Source: an uncultured Flavobacteriales bacterium (lineage in GTDB: Bacteria > Bacteroidota > Bacteroidia > Flavobacteriales_D > Crocinitomicaceae). From it: a DNA stretch of 64,000 nt. The notes below the pieces were generated by a model. That model made no database searches. It was not told where the DNA came from and was given only the letters and a program-made list of their open reading frames with translations. This document shows positions 33,805 to 42,772 of this stretch, piece after piece. Within the stretch, counting starts at the first letter, position 1. Each line of letters starts with the position of its first letter. The stretch is taken from assembly GCA_937876195.1 (NCBI GenBank), contig CALEIK010000014.1, positions 61,561-125,560 on the forward strand, read 5' to 3'. The position numbers and the translations under genes were made by a program.

Positions 33805-35037
33805 CTAGAATTCGTAAATCATTTCCGCGAGGTTATCCTCTGCAAAATACCTGTTTGCGATAGCATTGACTTCATCACTATCTATTGAATCGATTTGGCT
33901 GTACACCTCCTGTACCGAATCTACTCGATTGTGAATCATCACACTCTTGGCCAAACTGAACATCAATTCCAAATTACTGTCCAATGATAACGCAATATGG
34001 CCTTTCAATTGTTCTTTTGCCTGCGATAGTTCATCCGTCGTTAATTTGGTCTTTCGAATCAAATCGAATTCGTTGTAAATCAACTTCAGGGCTTTATTTA
34101 GGTACTTTTTATCTGTACCCATATATACGCTCCAGAATCCAACATCTGTATACGAAGTATAGTTTGCCTCAATGTTGTAGGCATAACCATGCTTTTCTCG
34201 AATCGAAAGTATCAGTCTGGAATTAAGCGCAGGTCCACCCAGCACATTCGTTAGCAAAGTCATTGCTCTTCGCTCGTCTTCGTGATAGGAAGGTGCCATT
34301 CCACCAATAACTGTATGAGTCTGAAAGTTTGATTTTTTCTCGCGGATTTTAAATGATTCAAAGGGCGCAACAGGGTGAGAAATCGGTAAACTCCCCTCCC
34401 CTTTAAAACTACCGAAATCTTCCTCTAACGTCTGACGCAGTTCATCAATGGAAATTCCACCCACAAAAGAAATAATCATGTTTGCGGGAATAAAATAGCG
34501 CTCTAAGTAGTTTTTTAAAGCATCTCGTTTGAAGCCTGAAACTGTTTTCTTCGTCCCAAGTGTATTGTATCCCAACGAATTCCCTTTGAACAAAGAAGCT
34601 TCAAAATCATCGTAAATACGCTCAGATGGTGAATCCAAGTAGGAAATAATTTCATCCAGGACGACCTCCTTCTCCTTTTCAATTTCTTCTTCTGGGAAGG
34701 AAGCGTTTTGTACAATATCACCAAGCAATTCTGAAGCAATGGAAAAATGAGTTTTTCGAAAGGATGCATGCACGCAGATTTCCTCCTTATTCGTATACGC
34801 ATTTAACTCACCTCCTACCGAGTCCAAATCCGTAAAAATATCAAAGGCCTTTCTTTTTTTTGTTCCCTTAAAAATGCAATGCTCGATAAAGTGCACCAAT
34901 CCTTCTTCTTCAGGCAATTCAAAACGAGATCCAGCAAAAATCATCACACCCAAATGCGCAACGAATGCGTCTCTTTTCTGATAAACCACTCGAATTCCAT
35001 TCGAAAGTTGAAAGATGATGGGGTCTAGCTCAAACAT
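33805..35037 (-). CDS. M16-family zinc metallopeptidase
   Basis: 410 residues, the single-unit (M16B) size. The inverted zinc motif HXXEH is HFIEH at 49-53, with the distal glutamate in the EIEKEKEVVLDEI segment near residue 120. The second M16 domain begins about residue 175 with FIPANMIISFVGG and includes the RxxY-type substrate-binding end GGPALNSRLILSIREKHGYAYNIEANYTSY. No signal peptide, so it is predicted cytoplasmic (processing-peptidase/PqqL-like). Its start overlaps the pdxH stop by one base (TAATG), so both come from one transcript. Confidence 0.93.
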   Translation of the reverse strand: MFELDPIIFQLSNGIRVVYQKRDAFVAHLGVMIFAGSRFELPEEEGLVHFIEHCIFKGTKKRKAFDIFTDLDSVGGELNAYTNKEEICVHASFRKTHFSIASELLGDIVQNASFPEEEIEKEKEVVLDEIISYLDSPSERIYDDFEASLFKGNSLGYNTLGTKKTVSGFKRDALKNYLERYFIPANMIISFVGGISIDELRQTLEEDFGSFKGEGSLPISHPVAPFESFKIREKKSNFQTHTVIGGMAPSYHEDERRAMTLLTNVLGGPALNSRLILSIREKHGYAYNIEANYTSYTDVGFWSVYMGTDKKYLNKALKLIYNEFDLIRKTKLTTDELSQAKEQLKGHIALSLDSNLELMFSLAKSVMIHNRVDSVQEVYSQIDSIDSDEVNAIANRYFAEDNLAEMIYEF

Positions 35038-35681
35038 TAGGGATTTTTACGTTGTGCGACCCAGTACCCATTGTCCTCTGTTAATATCAGTCGATCGTGC
35101 AAACGCGATGGACGACCTTGCCAAAATTCAATCTGTGTCGGCTTTATTTGATAACCTCCCCAATGTTCGGGACGAGGCACTTCTTCTTTAAATCGCGCGT
35201 TAAGATCTAGGACGCGTTGATCCAATTCATCGCGACTGTTCAGTATTTCACTTTGGTGTGATGCCCAAGCGGCAATTTGACTACTGCGGGGACGTGAGTT
35301 GAAATAGATATCACTCACAAGCGCTGTCGTTTTAGTGCACACGCCTTCTATTCTTACTTGGCGCGACAATAACGGCCAGAAAAACAGCATTGAAACGCGA
35401 CTATTTCCTGCAATTTCTATTCCCTTCTGACTATTGTAATTGGTGAAAAACACAAACTGTTGCTCAAAAATCTGCTTTAGGTAAACAATTCGAGATGTTG
35501 GTTGGTGCTCGGTGTTGACTGTCGAAAGTACAAAGGCATTCGGTTCTAGTTCAGGCTTTTCCACTGCCTCGTTGAACCACAGCTCAAACAACTCAAATGG
35601 ATTACCACCAGTAATATCTTCAAAATTACCGTTGATAAACTCATGGTGATCATCTCGTAACTTATCCAAATAGTCTGACAT
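35037..35681 (-). CDS. pdxH: Pyridoxamine/pyridoxine 5'-phosphate oxidase
   Basis: FMN-dependent last step of PLP synthesis and salvage. 214 residues, normal size. Visible are PNAFVLSTVNTEHQPTSRIVYLKQ (FMN/substrate contacts), FVFFTNYNSQKGIEIAGN, FFWPLLSRQVRIEGV, and the C-terminal PRPEHWGGYQIKPTQIEFWQGRPSRLHDR signature with the PLP-contact RxH. The upstream spacer to the DUF4494 gene is 41 bp. It is translationally linked to the M16 peptidase gene by the TAATG overlap. Confidence 0.96.
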   Translation of the reverse strand: MSDYLDKLRDDHHEFINGNFEDITGGNPFELFELWFNEAVEKPELEPNAFVLSTVNTEHQPTSRIVYLKQIFEQQFVFFTNYNSQKGIEIAGNSRVSMLFFWPLLSRQVRIEGVCTKTTALVSDIYFNSRPRSSQIAAWASHQSEILNSRDELDQRVLDLNARFKEEVPRPEHWGGYQIKPTQIEFWQGRPSRLHDRLILTEDNGYWVAQRKNP

Positions 35682-35722
35682 ACCTTATCCTATTGCCTGA
35701 TCGTACTTTTAACGAAATAAAC

Positions 35723-36316
35723 TTATTCCTCTTCGAAGTTATCTTCAATCTCGCTTTCAACTTCATCGTCTAATTCTTCGTCGTCTACATCAGATCCAGC
35801 TGCTGAAAAAACAACCCCCTTAGATGTACCTTCAAAAGCTTCAGTTTCTTCCTCCGTCATCGGACGACGTCCAATTTCTTTGTCCAACTGCTCACTGTAT
35901 GGAAAAATTTCAATGATCGGTGAAAGTATAATCGATGGAATTTGAAAATCCACCATCAATCCCTTCAAGCTTTCTGTCACACGCTCAAATGCTTGTTTCA
36001 CAGAGCTAGCTGACACTAAAAAGTTTTGAGCGACTTTCTTTCCTTTTTCAGAATCTGCATCAAAATTTTCGTAAGTCACTTTGCATTTGTACCACGTATC
36101 TGCATCATCGTATGCAAAAATATCGTTGATTTCCGTTGGTGTAATTCCAGTTACGTTAAATTCACCTTTAATCACACTTCCCAATTCCTCATAAATGCGC
36201 GCTTCGGCATCTGTAAATGTCATTGCTGCTAACAAATAAGGTTCTGAAACACGCTTAAAGGATCCGTTATCGAGTTGCTTCGTATATTTTACTTTGACTG
36301 TAAACCAGTTGTTCAT
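35723..36316 (-). CDS. DUF4494 family protein
   Basis: 197 residues. The N-terminal about 150 match DUF4494: NNWFTVKVKYTKQLDNGSFKRVSEPYLLAAMTFTDAEARIYEEL, ITPTEINDIFAYDDADTWYKCKVTY and VSASSVKQAFERVTESLKGLM. The last about 45 residues are a highly acidic, probably disordered tail (VDDEELDDEVESEIEDNFEEE). The family is Bacteroidetes-specific and has no known function. A TATCTTTG box 27 bases upstream suggests it has its own promoter. Confidence 0.87.
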   Translation of the reverse strand: MNNWFTVKVKYTKQLDNGSFKRVSEPYLLAAMTFTDAEARIYEELGSVIKGEFNVTGITPTEINDIFAYDDADTWYKCKVTYENFDADSEKGKKVAQNFLVSASSVKQAFERVTESLKGLMVDFQIPSIILSPIIEIFPYSEQLDKEIGRRPMTEEETEAFEGTSKGVVFSAAGSDVDDEELDDEVESEIEDNFEEE

Positions 36317-36342
36317 TGTTGTTTAATTTTCAATTCGTCGAA

Positions 36343-36350
36343 CAAAGATA
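36343..36350 (-). promoter_or_regulatory. Candidate -7 element for the DUF4494 gene
   Basis: On the minus strand TATCTTTG fits TAnnTTTG and lies 26 bases before the ATG; no clear -33 TTG. Confidence 0.4.
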
Positions 36351-36414
36351 CTGAGAGTATTTGGTTTTTACCGGGAAATCAAGTGTGATTTTTGAACATC
36401 AATAAACACTCAAA

Positions 36415-37494
36415 CTAAATGGAATATGACTTTCCTTTTGAAAAAACGATGTAGGATCGATTGAAAAGTTCTACGAGCACGGAGCTTCCAAAAATTTGAT
36501 AGCTCGAATTCATTTGAGTGGTAATTTCGTGAACTTCACCATCAATAAAGGCGCTGACACCCCCCATCAGGTTTCTAAATACGATGACATCATTCTTAAT
36601 CAAGTAATCTTCTGGAATATAGCGTGTCACTTCGGTCTTTTTTCCTTTCACGAAAGCATACATGAATCCATTTTCAACCCACATGGCTACGTCATCTTTC
36701 ACTTCCCAACTTTGGGCGCCAAAATTAGAAATCTGTCGTCGCGTACCATTTCCGTAGTAAATTAAATCCCCATTTCTGTTTTCATAGATGATAAAATCCC
36801 TTCCTGCTTTGTATGTGTTCACGTGAAATTCTTCAACATCCATAAACTTACCTTTTTCAAACACCGCAAAAGTGCCATTGATTGGGTCGTTAAAGGCTAA
36901 AATATCAGTTCCACATTCAAAATCAAAGCGATTGTGCCATACGTCGAGATTATAAATTTGCCCACGCCAAAACACCTTGTTGTAATTTCCATTATCGCGA
37001 AAAGCAACGATATTCTCTCCAATGCAATCCGGTGGATCCATCTCCCCAACACTGTTGTACAATTGATACGTTTTACCGTTGTAATAGGCACTCACCGAAT
37101 TGAAACGCAGATCTTCATAGACAATTATGCTATCTCGTAACCAGTAATTTCGAGCATTGTAACTCAACGTCATCATATCACCATCGTCCCACATGTTCAG
37201 GGTAGGTCCAATCTTCCAAATCACCAAGTGATCCGAAACTTCGTACTCAACTGACATATTTGCCAAGCGCTCTGGTTTCCCACCGTTGTACACCATAAGG
37301 TCACTCCGATTGTTCATGTATGCAACTACGTCATCACCCGCTTTAAACTCGCTCACGGGTTGAAATTCAAGTTGACGGAAAAATCCATCTTTAAAACTCT
37401 TGAAATAATTGCTGAAGTCAATCAATGGAATAACCTTCTGCGAAAAAGAAAAGCTCGAAAGCACAAGGAATAAAAATGCAAGTAAAATTCTCAT
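36415..37494 (-). CDS. Secreted protein of unknown function, probable beta-propeller
   Basis: 359 residues from ATG 37494, which starts a good signal peptide (MRILLAFLFLVLSSFSFSQ). The frame stays open to 37512, but those six residues would lie in the promoter. The mature part has a repeating pattern of about 40-50 residues built on AYxNxxxxLxVYNGGK, SAYYNGKTYQLYN, VFWRGQIYNLDV and FAVFEKGKFMDV, i.e. blade-like units with an aromatic-Asn/Lys-Gly-Lys turn. This suggests a 6- or 7-bladed propeller. No sorting domain and no recognised family. Confidence 0.72.
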   Translation of the reverse strand: MRILLAFLFLVLSSFSFSQKVIPLIDFSNYFKSFKDGFFRQLEFQPVSEFKAGDDVVAYMNNRSDLMVYNGGKPERLANMSVEYEVSDHLVIWKIGPTLNMWDDGDMMTLSYNARNYWLRDSIIVYEDLRFNSVSAYYNGKTYQLYNSVGEMDPPDCIGENIVAFRDNGNYNKVFWRGQIYNLDVWHNRFDFECGTDILAFNDPINGTFAVFEKGKFMDVEEFHVNTYKAGRDFIIYENRNGDLIYYGNGTRRQISNFGAQSWEVKDDVAMWVENGFMYAFVKGKKTEVTRYIPEDYLIKNDVIVFRNLMGGVSAFIDGEVHEITTQMNSSYQIFGSSVLVELFNRSYIVFSKGKSYSI

Positions 37495-37499
37495 GGTTT

Positions 37500-37507
37500 C
37501 AAAGATA
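37500..37507 (-). promoter_or_regulatory. Candidate -7 element ending five bases before an ATG
   Basis: On the minus strand TATCTTTG is followed by AAACC and then the ATG at 37494, which implies a leaderless or very short-leader transcript. The -33 region is poor. Confidence 0.4.
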
Positions 37508-37639
37508 AACAAATTTCAAGCCATTTACATTCCTTTATTGCACCGTTTATCCATTAAAACATCCTTGTATCAACTAAATAGTTCAAATTAAAGTTTTATT
37601 TCTTTCTTTGTACTATATCATTAAACTATAAAATCAACG

Positions 37640-39109
37640 ATGAAAAAATTAATTTTCACTGGTCTTCTATCCACAATTTCATTCTTGAGCATGGCTCAAC
37701 GTGAGATTGAATTCGTAGAGTACGACCTAGATAATGGCATCCATGTCATTCTTCATAAAGAGCCAGCAACTCCGATTGCAGTGGTTTCCGTATTGTACCA
37801 CGTAGGTTCGAAAAACGAAAAGCCAGACAGAACAGGATTTGCTCACTTTTTTGAGCACTTATTGTTTGAAGGAACAGAAAACATTGAGCGTGGAGAATAT
37901 TCTGAGCTCGTTGAAAAAAACGGAGGAGGCTTAAATGCGAATACGTCACACGACAGAACGTTTTACTATGAATTATTGCCTTCCAATCAATTGGAACTAG
38001 GGATTTGGTTGGAAAGTGAGCGAATGTTGCATGCGAAAGTGGATAGCGTGGGAATTGAAACCCAACGAAGCGTTGTAAAAGAAGAAAAAAGACAACGAAT
38101 CGACAATCAACCGTACGCTACCTTTATTGGTGAGATGTTTCAACGTATGTTCAAAACCCACCCGTACAACTGGCAGCCAATTGGAAGTATGGAGCATTTA
38201 GATGCAGCACAAGAAGAAGATTATGTTAATTTTTATAGAACATATTATGTTCCCGCTAACGCTACTGTATCCATTGCAGGTGATATCGATATCGAACAAA
38301 CCAAAAAATGGGTAAACCAGTATTTTAATTCTATCCCAAAAGGTGAAGGAATTAACTTGTACCGTGATATTGAAACAATGTCGGAGGCTGACTTCTCTAC
38401 CAAATATGGTGTGGCAAAATCGGACTTCGATGCGAAAACAAAAGCACCAAAATCTGCGAAAGCGAAAGAAGTTTTCAAAAAATACAGCAACACGCCAGTA
38501 AAAATTGAACGTACGCAAAAAGTTTCAGACCGTATCAGTGGCGTGACTAAAGACGTTATTTACGATAACATTCAGTTGCCAGGTTTATTTATGGGGTATC
38601 AATTCCCTGAACAAACACACGCTGATATGTACGCATTGAACATGATGAACGATGTGCTATCTGGTGGAGCTTCTTCACGCATCAACAAGAATCTTGTAGA
38701 ACGTAAAGAAATGGCACAATTTGCTTTTTCATTCGCATATGGATTGGAAGATGCTGGAATGGGAATCTTTGCAGCAATCGCGGCAAAAGACGTTGCACTG
38801 GATGATATTCAAACAGAGTTTGACGCAGAGATTGAAAAAATCAAAAATGAATTAATTTCTCAAGAAGAATTTGAGAAAATCAGAAATCAATACGAAAATC
38901 AATTCATCACTTCCAACTCAAGCGTTGCTGGAATTGCAGAAAACTTAGCTGACAACCATGTATACAATGGTGGCGCTAAAAATATCAATACTGAATTACA
39001 GAAATACATGTCGGTTACCCGAGAAGATATTCAACGTGTTGCAAAAGAGTACTTGACGCAAGACGCACGTATCATTTTACACTATTTACCAAAAGAAGAT
39101 GAAAAATAA
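37640..39109 (+). CDS. M16-family zinc metallopeptidase, catalytic subunit, exported
   Basis: 489 residues with a signal peptide (MKKLIFTGLLSTISFLSMAQ). The catalytic HXXEH is HFFEH at 69-73, followed by GGGLNANTSHDRTFYYELLP and a distal glutamate in RSVVKEEKRQRID. The second domain has YYVPANATVSIAGD and GGASSRINKNLVERKEMAQFAFSFAYGLEDAGM. It should act in the periplasm on peptides. The next gene encodes an M16 homologue lacking HXXEH, the arrangement of heterodimeric M16B peptidases where one subunit is catalytic and the other shapes the chamber. Confidence 0.93.
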   Translation: MKKLIFTGLLSTISFLSMAQREIEFVEYDLDNGIHVILHKEPATPIAVVSVLYHVGSKNEKPDRTGFAHFFEHLLFEGTENIERGEYSELVEKNGGGLNANTSHDRTFYYELLPSNQLELGIWLESERMLHAKVDSVGIETQRSVVKEEKRQRIDNQPYATFIGEMFQRMFKTHPYNWQPIGSMEHLDAAQEEDYVNFYRTYYVPANATVSIAGDIDIEQTKKWVNQYFNSIPKGEGINLYRDIETMSEADFSTKYGVAKSDFDAKTKAPKSAKAKEVFKKYSNTPVKIERTQKVSDRISGVTKDVIYDNIQLPGLFMGYQFPEQTHADMYALNMMNDVLSGGASSRINKNLVERKEMAQFAFSFAYGLEDAGMGIFAAIAAKDVALDDIQTEFDAEIEKIKNELISQEEFEKIRNQYENQFITSNSSVAGIAENLADNHVYNGGAKNINTELQKYMSVTREDIQRVAKEYLTQDARIILHYLPKEDEK

Positions 39110-39116
39110 TACAGCT

Positions 39117-41198
39117 ATGAAGACAATCATTTTATCACTCGCATTTATAGTACCGTCTGTATTATTTGCGCAATTAGATCGTTCTGTTCGCCCTGAGGCT
39201 GGAGCAGCTCCTGCTATCAATATCAAAGATTCCGAAGTTTTTAAAACTTCCAATGGAATAACTGTTATCCTTTCTGAAAACCATAAGTTACCGAAAGTAT
39301 CCTTTAACTTAGTTGTTGCTGCGGCACCACAGGTGGAAGGAAGCATGGCTGGACTTTCAGGAATTGCTGGATCATTGATTCAATCTGGAACAACAGGAAA
39401 AACAAAAGACGAATTGGATGCTGAAATTGATTACATCGGTGCTAGTTTACGTGCTGACAATAATTCAATTTACCTGTCGTGCTTGACAAAGCACATGGAC
39501 AAAGGTTTGAGCATTATGTCGGACATCACAATGAACGCGAACTTTCCTCAAAGCGAAGTAGATCGTATCATCAAGCAAGCAGAATCAGGATTGCTCGCAA
39601 CAAAATCGGACGCAGGATCGATGGCACAAAATGCCGTTGCAGTTTCCAACTTCAAGAACCACCCTTATGGTGAAGTAATGAATGAAGAAACACTCGCAAA
39701 CATTAACAGAGATGCAATTGTTGACTATTACAAGAAAACTTTTTCACCAAAAGGAAGTTATTTGGTGGTTGTAGGTGATATCAACAAAGAGCAAGCAACT
39801 GAAATGGTTGAGAAATACTTCAGTGCTTGGAGCGGTGGTGATGTCAACAAAGTAACCTACGATGTTCGACTGATGACAGGTGGTAACGATGTGGTGTTTG
39901 TGAAAAAGCCGGGTGCAGTGCAATCGGTGATCAACATCACACATCCGATGGAAATCACACCAAGCAATCCAGACTACATTGCACTTCAAGTATTGAATGG
40001 TGTATTGGGTGGTGGCGCATTTTCGAATCGTTTGATGATGAATTTACGTGAGGACAAAGCCTATACTTACGGGTGTCGTTCTTCGATTGATGTGAACGAA
40101 TACGGAAGTTCATTTTCTGCTGGAGGCAACTTCAGAAACGACGTTTCAGACAGCGCAATTGTTGAGATTTTCAAGGAATTGGAAAGCGTCTCAACGAAAT
40201 TAGTTGGAGATGAGGAATTAGCGATCACAAAATCATCCATGGCAGGTGCATTCGCTCGTTCGCTGGAGAATCCAGCAACGATTGCTCGATTCGCGTTGAG
40301 CATTATCAAAAATGATTTACCAAGCGACTATTACCAAACGTATTTGCAGAAATTGGATGCGGTTACGAAAGAAGATTTATTAGCGGTTGCTAAAAAATAC
40401 CTTTCTCCATCTAACTGCAATATTGTTGTTGTTGGAAACGAAGAAATTCTAGATAAACTCAAGCGTTTCGATGCAGATGGTGAAATCACCAAGTTGGATG
40501 CGTTTGGAAAAGTAATGAAAGACATGCTTCCTGCAGATATTTCAAAAGAGGAGCTTGTAAATAAATATGTCTCAGCTGTAACAAAAACTTCTTCAGCGAA
40601 AGAGCTTTCAAAAAAGATGAAGAAGATAAAATCAATGGAAGAAGTTACTGAGTTGAAAATGGATCAAATTCCATTTCCATTGAAAGCGACCCGTGTTTGG
40701 GTTGCTCCAAATTCAGTAGGTGAGAAAATGGAAGGACAAGGAATGGTGTTTCAAAAATCGTATTTTGATGGAACGGCTGGAGGAAGTTCTAACATGCAAA
40801 CAGGAAAATCAACGTTGAGTGCTGAAGAAATAGTGGCGAAGCAGAAATCTGTTGGATTGATTCCAGAAATGAACTACGCAACTTCAGGTATGGAGTATGA
40901 ACTTCTTGGAATTGAAAAACGTGACGGGAAAGATTGTTACGTGCTTAAAACATATGACGGAGAAACTGAGTCTTACGATTATTTTGATAAAGAGACTTTC
41001 TACAAAGTAGGAAGTACGAACATTCAAAAGGCTGACGGTAACACGCAGGAAACGACGTTGACATTCAGTGATTTCACTGAACAAGACGGATTTATTTTCC
41101 CGAATAAAATGACGATTTCAATGGGGCCTACAAATTTCGATGCGACTGTTGTTTCGCGCACGTTGAACGCAAAAATCGATTTAGAATCCTACAAATAA
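39117..41198 (+). CDS. M16-family non-catalytic partner with C-terminal extension
   Basis: 693 residues from ATG 39117 (MKTIILSLAFIVPSVLFAQ signal peptide); the frame opens at 39099 inside the upstream gene. Residues about 40-470 are an M16 pair of domains (VSFNLVVAAAPQVEGSMAGLSGIAGSLI; GGGAFSNRLMMNLREDKAYTYGCRSSI). The zinc motif is replaced by GIAGSLI, so no catalysis is expected. About 210 further residues form a beta-rich domain (GMEYELLGIEKRDGKDCYVLKTYDGE and DYFDKETFYKVGSTNI) similar to outer-membrane lipoprotein-sorting/LolA-like sheets. Likely partner of the preceding peptidase. Confidence 0.9.
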   Translation: MKTIILSLAFIVPSVLFAQLDRSVRPEAGAAPAINIKDSEVFKTSNGITVILSENHKLPKVSFNLVVAAAPQVEGSMAGLSGIAGSLIQSGTTGKTKDELDAEIDYIGASLRADNNSIYLSCLTKHMDKGLSIMSDITMNANFPQSEVDRIIKQAESGLLATKSDAGSMAQNAVAVSNFKNHPYGEVMNEETLANINRDAIVDYYKKTFSPKGSYLVVVGDINKEQATEMVEKYFSAWSGGDVNKVTYDVRLMTGGNDVVFVKKPGAVQSVINITHPMEITPSNPDYIALQVLNGVLGGGAFSNRLMMNLREDKAYTYGCRSSIDVNEYGSSFSAGGNFRNDVSDSAIVEIFKELESVSTKLVGDEELAITKSSMAGAFARSLENPATIARFALSIIKNDLPSDYYQTYLQKLDAVTKEDLLAVAKKYLSPSNCNIVVVGNEEILDKLKRFDADGEITKLDAFGKVMKDMLPADISKEELVNKYVSAVTKTSSAKELSKKMKKIKSMEEVTELKMDQIPFPLKATRVWVAPNSVGEKMEGQGMVFQKSYFDGTAGGSSNMQTGKSTLSAEEIVAKQKSVGLIPEMNYATSGMEYELLGIEKRDGKDCYVLKTYDGETESYDYFDKETFYKVGSTNIQKADGNTQETTLTFSDFTEQDGFIFPNKMTISMGPTNFDATVVSRTLNAKIDLESYK

Positions 41199-41216
41199 AA
41201 AGGATTTACTATTTTG

Positions 41217-41254
41217 AGCCCTTCTTCTGATTTTCAGTCGAAGGGCTTTTTTTT
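41217..41254 (+). terminator. Rho-independent terminator of the M16 pair
   Basis: A perfect 8-bp stem AGCCCTTC (41217-41224) / GAAGGGCT (41240-41247) is followed by an eight-base T run including the end of the stem. Confidence 0.9.
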
Positions 41255-41288
41255 GTTGATGGAATAATAGTTGTATGTTGATGTTTCT

Positions 41289-41699
41289 ATGAAGAGTTTA
41301 ATCCTTTTTCTTATTTGTTTAGCCCCTTTTACTGGAAGTTCGCAGCAACGCCAGGTAACGGAACTTTATGAATTTGACATGAAATATATTGGCAGTAGCA
41401 CAAGCGTTGATCCCAACTATCAATATGTGTTGCTGTATTTGGTTGAACTCATGAAAAAGAATGAGGACTGGAAACTCCATATTCGAGGTCACGTTTGTTG
41501 TGGCCCCGATCAAAAATTAAGTGATAAGCGCGCAAAAAAAGTCTACAAATTGCTCATCAAATTAGGGGTCAATGAAAGTCGAATTTCATACAAAGGATAC
41601 AGTGACTCAGCACCAATAGTATTCCCTGAAAAAACGGAAGAAGATGCACAAAAAAACAGAAGGGTGGATTTTATGATTACGAAAACTGTTGATGAGTGA
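41289..41699 (+). CDS. Small OmpA-domain protein
   Basis: 136 residues from ATG 41289 (KSLILFLICLAPFTGSSQ signal peptide); the frame opens at 41271 but the extra six residues disrupt the signal. After a short linker it is essentially only an OmpA C-terminal-like domain: VDPNYQYVLLYLVELMKKNEDWKLHIRGH, then SDKRAKKVYKLLIKLGVNESRISYKGYSDSAP and the family-closing AQKNRRVDFMI. Such domains bind peptidoglycan diaminopimelate. The two adjacent cysteines (HVCCGP) in the loop are unusual for this domain. Confidence 0.88.
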   Translation: MKSLILFLICLAPFTGSSQQRQVTELYEFDMKYIGSSTSVDPNYQYVLLYLVELMKKNEDWKLHIRGHVCCGPDQKLSDKRAKKVYKLLIKLGVNESRISYKGYSDSAPIVFPEKTEEDAQKNRRVDFMITKTVDE

Positions 41700-41735
41700 A
41701 GCAATCCTATTGATTCACATTCCTTAAGGCTTTAA

Positions 41736-41774
41736 CGCAGAGAACCACTAAGGTTTCGCAAAGTTGCACTGAGG
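41736..41774 (+). repeat. Degenerate short repeats with about 10.5-bp period
   Basis: CGCAGAG (41736), CACTAAGG (41746), CGCAAAG (41757) and CACTGAGG (41767) are spaced 10, 11 and 10 bases apart in a non-coding spacer. The same kind of C(A/G)C(A/T)(A/G)AGG phrase is, from memory, a frequent intergenic sequence in bacterial genomes. Function unknown. Confidence 0.5.
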
Positions 41775-41869
41775 TATTCTTTACTCGACTCTACAGTTAA
41801 TCCATGAATTTTTCTGTCTCCCCTACTAACTTGTCAAAGAAGTATTACCTTTAAACAAATATATTTTTT

Positions 41870-42772
41870 GTGAAAAGACTCCTAAAAATACACGAAACTG
41901 ATTTTGTCCAACAACTGGTCTTAAAGCGTAACATTAAGGATTTTATCCTTATTACGAGCGGAGTCGTGATGGCAAGTATAGGCTTAAAAGCCTTTTTACT
42001 TCCTAACAATTTTCTTGATGGTGGTGCCATGGGAGTCGCACTTTTAATGCAGATCTTGACAAAAATTGATCTTTCGATTCTGATCGTCATTGTTAACCTT
42101 CCGTTTATTGTACTTGGGGCGAGAAACGTTTCCATGCAGTTTGCCGTTAAAAGTAGTCTCGCCATTTTCGCATTGGCAACACTCGTGCATTTCATTGAAC
42201 TTCCAACAATCACAGACGATAAGCTTTTGATTGCCGTGTTCGGTGGATTCTTTCTCGGTGCGGGGATTGGACTGTCCATTCGAGGTGGTTCCGTTATCGA
42301 TGGAACAGAAGTACTCGCTCTTTCCGTCAGTCGACGATCTAGTTTGACGGTAGGTGATTTCATTGCGCTTTTTAACATTATTCTTTTCGCTATGGCAGCG
42401 TTGATTGTCAGTATTGAAACCGCCATGTACTCCATGCTTACCTATATTTCGGCCTCCAAAACAATTGATTTCATCATCAACGGTATTGAAGAATACATCG
42501 GCGTAATGATGATCTCTGATGAAGCCGAAACACTTCAGGAGGTCATCGTTGACAGGCTTGGGAGGGGAATCACTGTTTTTAAATCAGATGGTGGCTATGG
42601 AAATAAAGGAAAGGCATTGCCAGATAAAAAAATCTTGTTTTGTGTGGTAACCCGACTTGAAGTCACCAAACTATTACTAGAAGTTGACAAGGTAGATTCA
42701 AAAGCTTTTGTGATTCAATATCCGATCAAGGATACGAAAGGTGGAATGATCAAAAAACGTCCGTTGCACTAG
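41870..42772 (+). CDS. YitT-family membrane protein
   Basis: 300 residues from a GTG start. Five to six hydrophobic segments (about 25-200) carry the YitT signatures ASIGLKAFLLPNNFLDGGAMGVALL, FFLGAGIGLSIRGGSVIDGTEVLAL and TYISASKTIDFIINGIEEY. They are followed by a C-terminal DUF2179 cytoplasmic domain (residues about 215-295: GRGITVFKSDGGYGNKGK, LFCVVTRLEVTKLL). The family's transport role is unknown. The stop overlaps the stop of the convergent phosphopantetheinyl transferase gene by 4 bp. The GTG is preferred since no earlier in-frame start exists near the family N-terminus. Confidence 0.9.
   Translation: MKRLLKIHETDFVQQLVLKRNIKDFILITSGVVMASIGLKAFLLPNNFLDGGAMGVALLMQILTKIDLSILIVIVNLPFIVLGARNVSMQFAVKSSLAIFALATLVHFIELPTITDDKLLIAVFGGFFLGAGIGLSIRGGSVIDGTEVLALSVSRRSSLTVGDFIALFNIILFAMAALIVSIETAMYSMLTYISASKTIDFIINGIEEYIGVMMISDEAETLQEVIVDRLGRGITVFKSDGGYGNKGKALPDKKILFCVVTRLEVTKLLLEVDKVDSKAFVIQYPIKDTKGGMIKKRPLH

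Noticed and set aside
41851..42435. 194-codon antisense ORF opposite the YitT gene
   Set aside because: It mirrors a well-recognised membrane protein gene; its composition (Ser/Pro/Lys/Ile rich) is typical of a reverse-frame shadow and shows no family motif.
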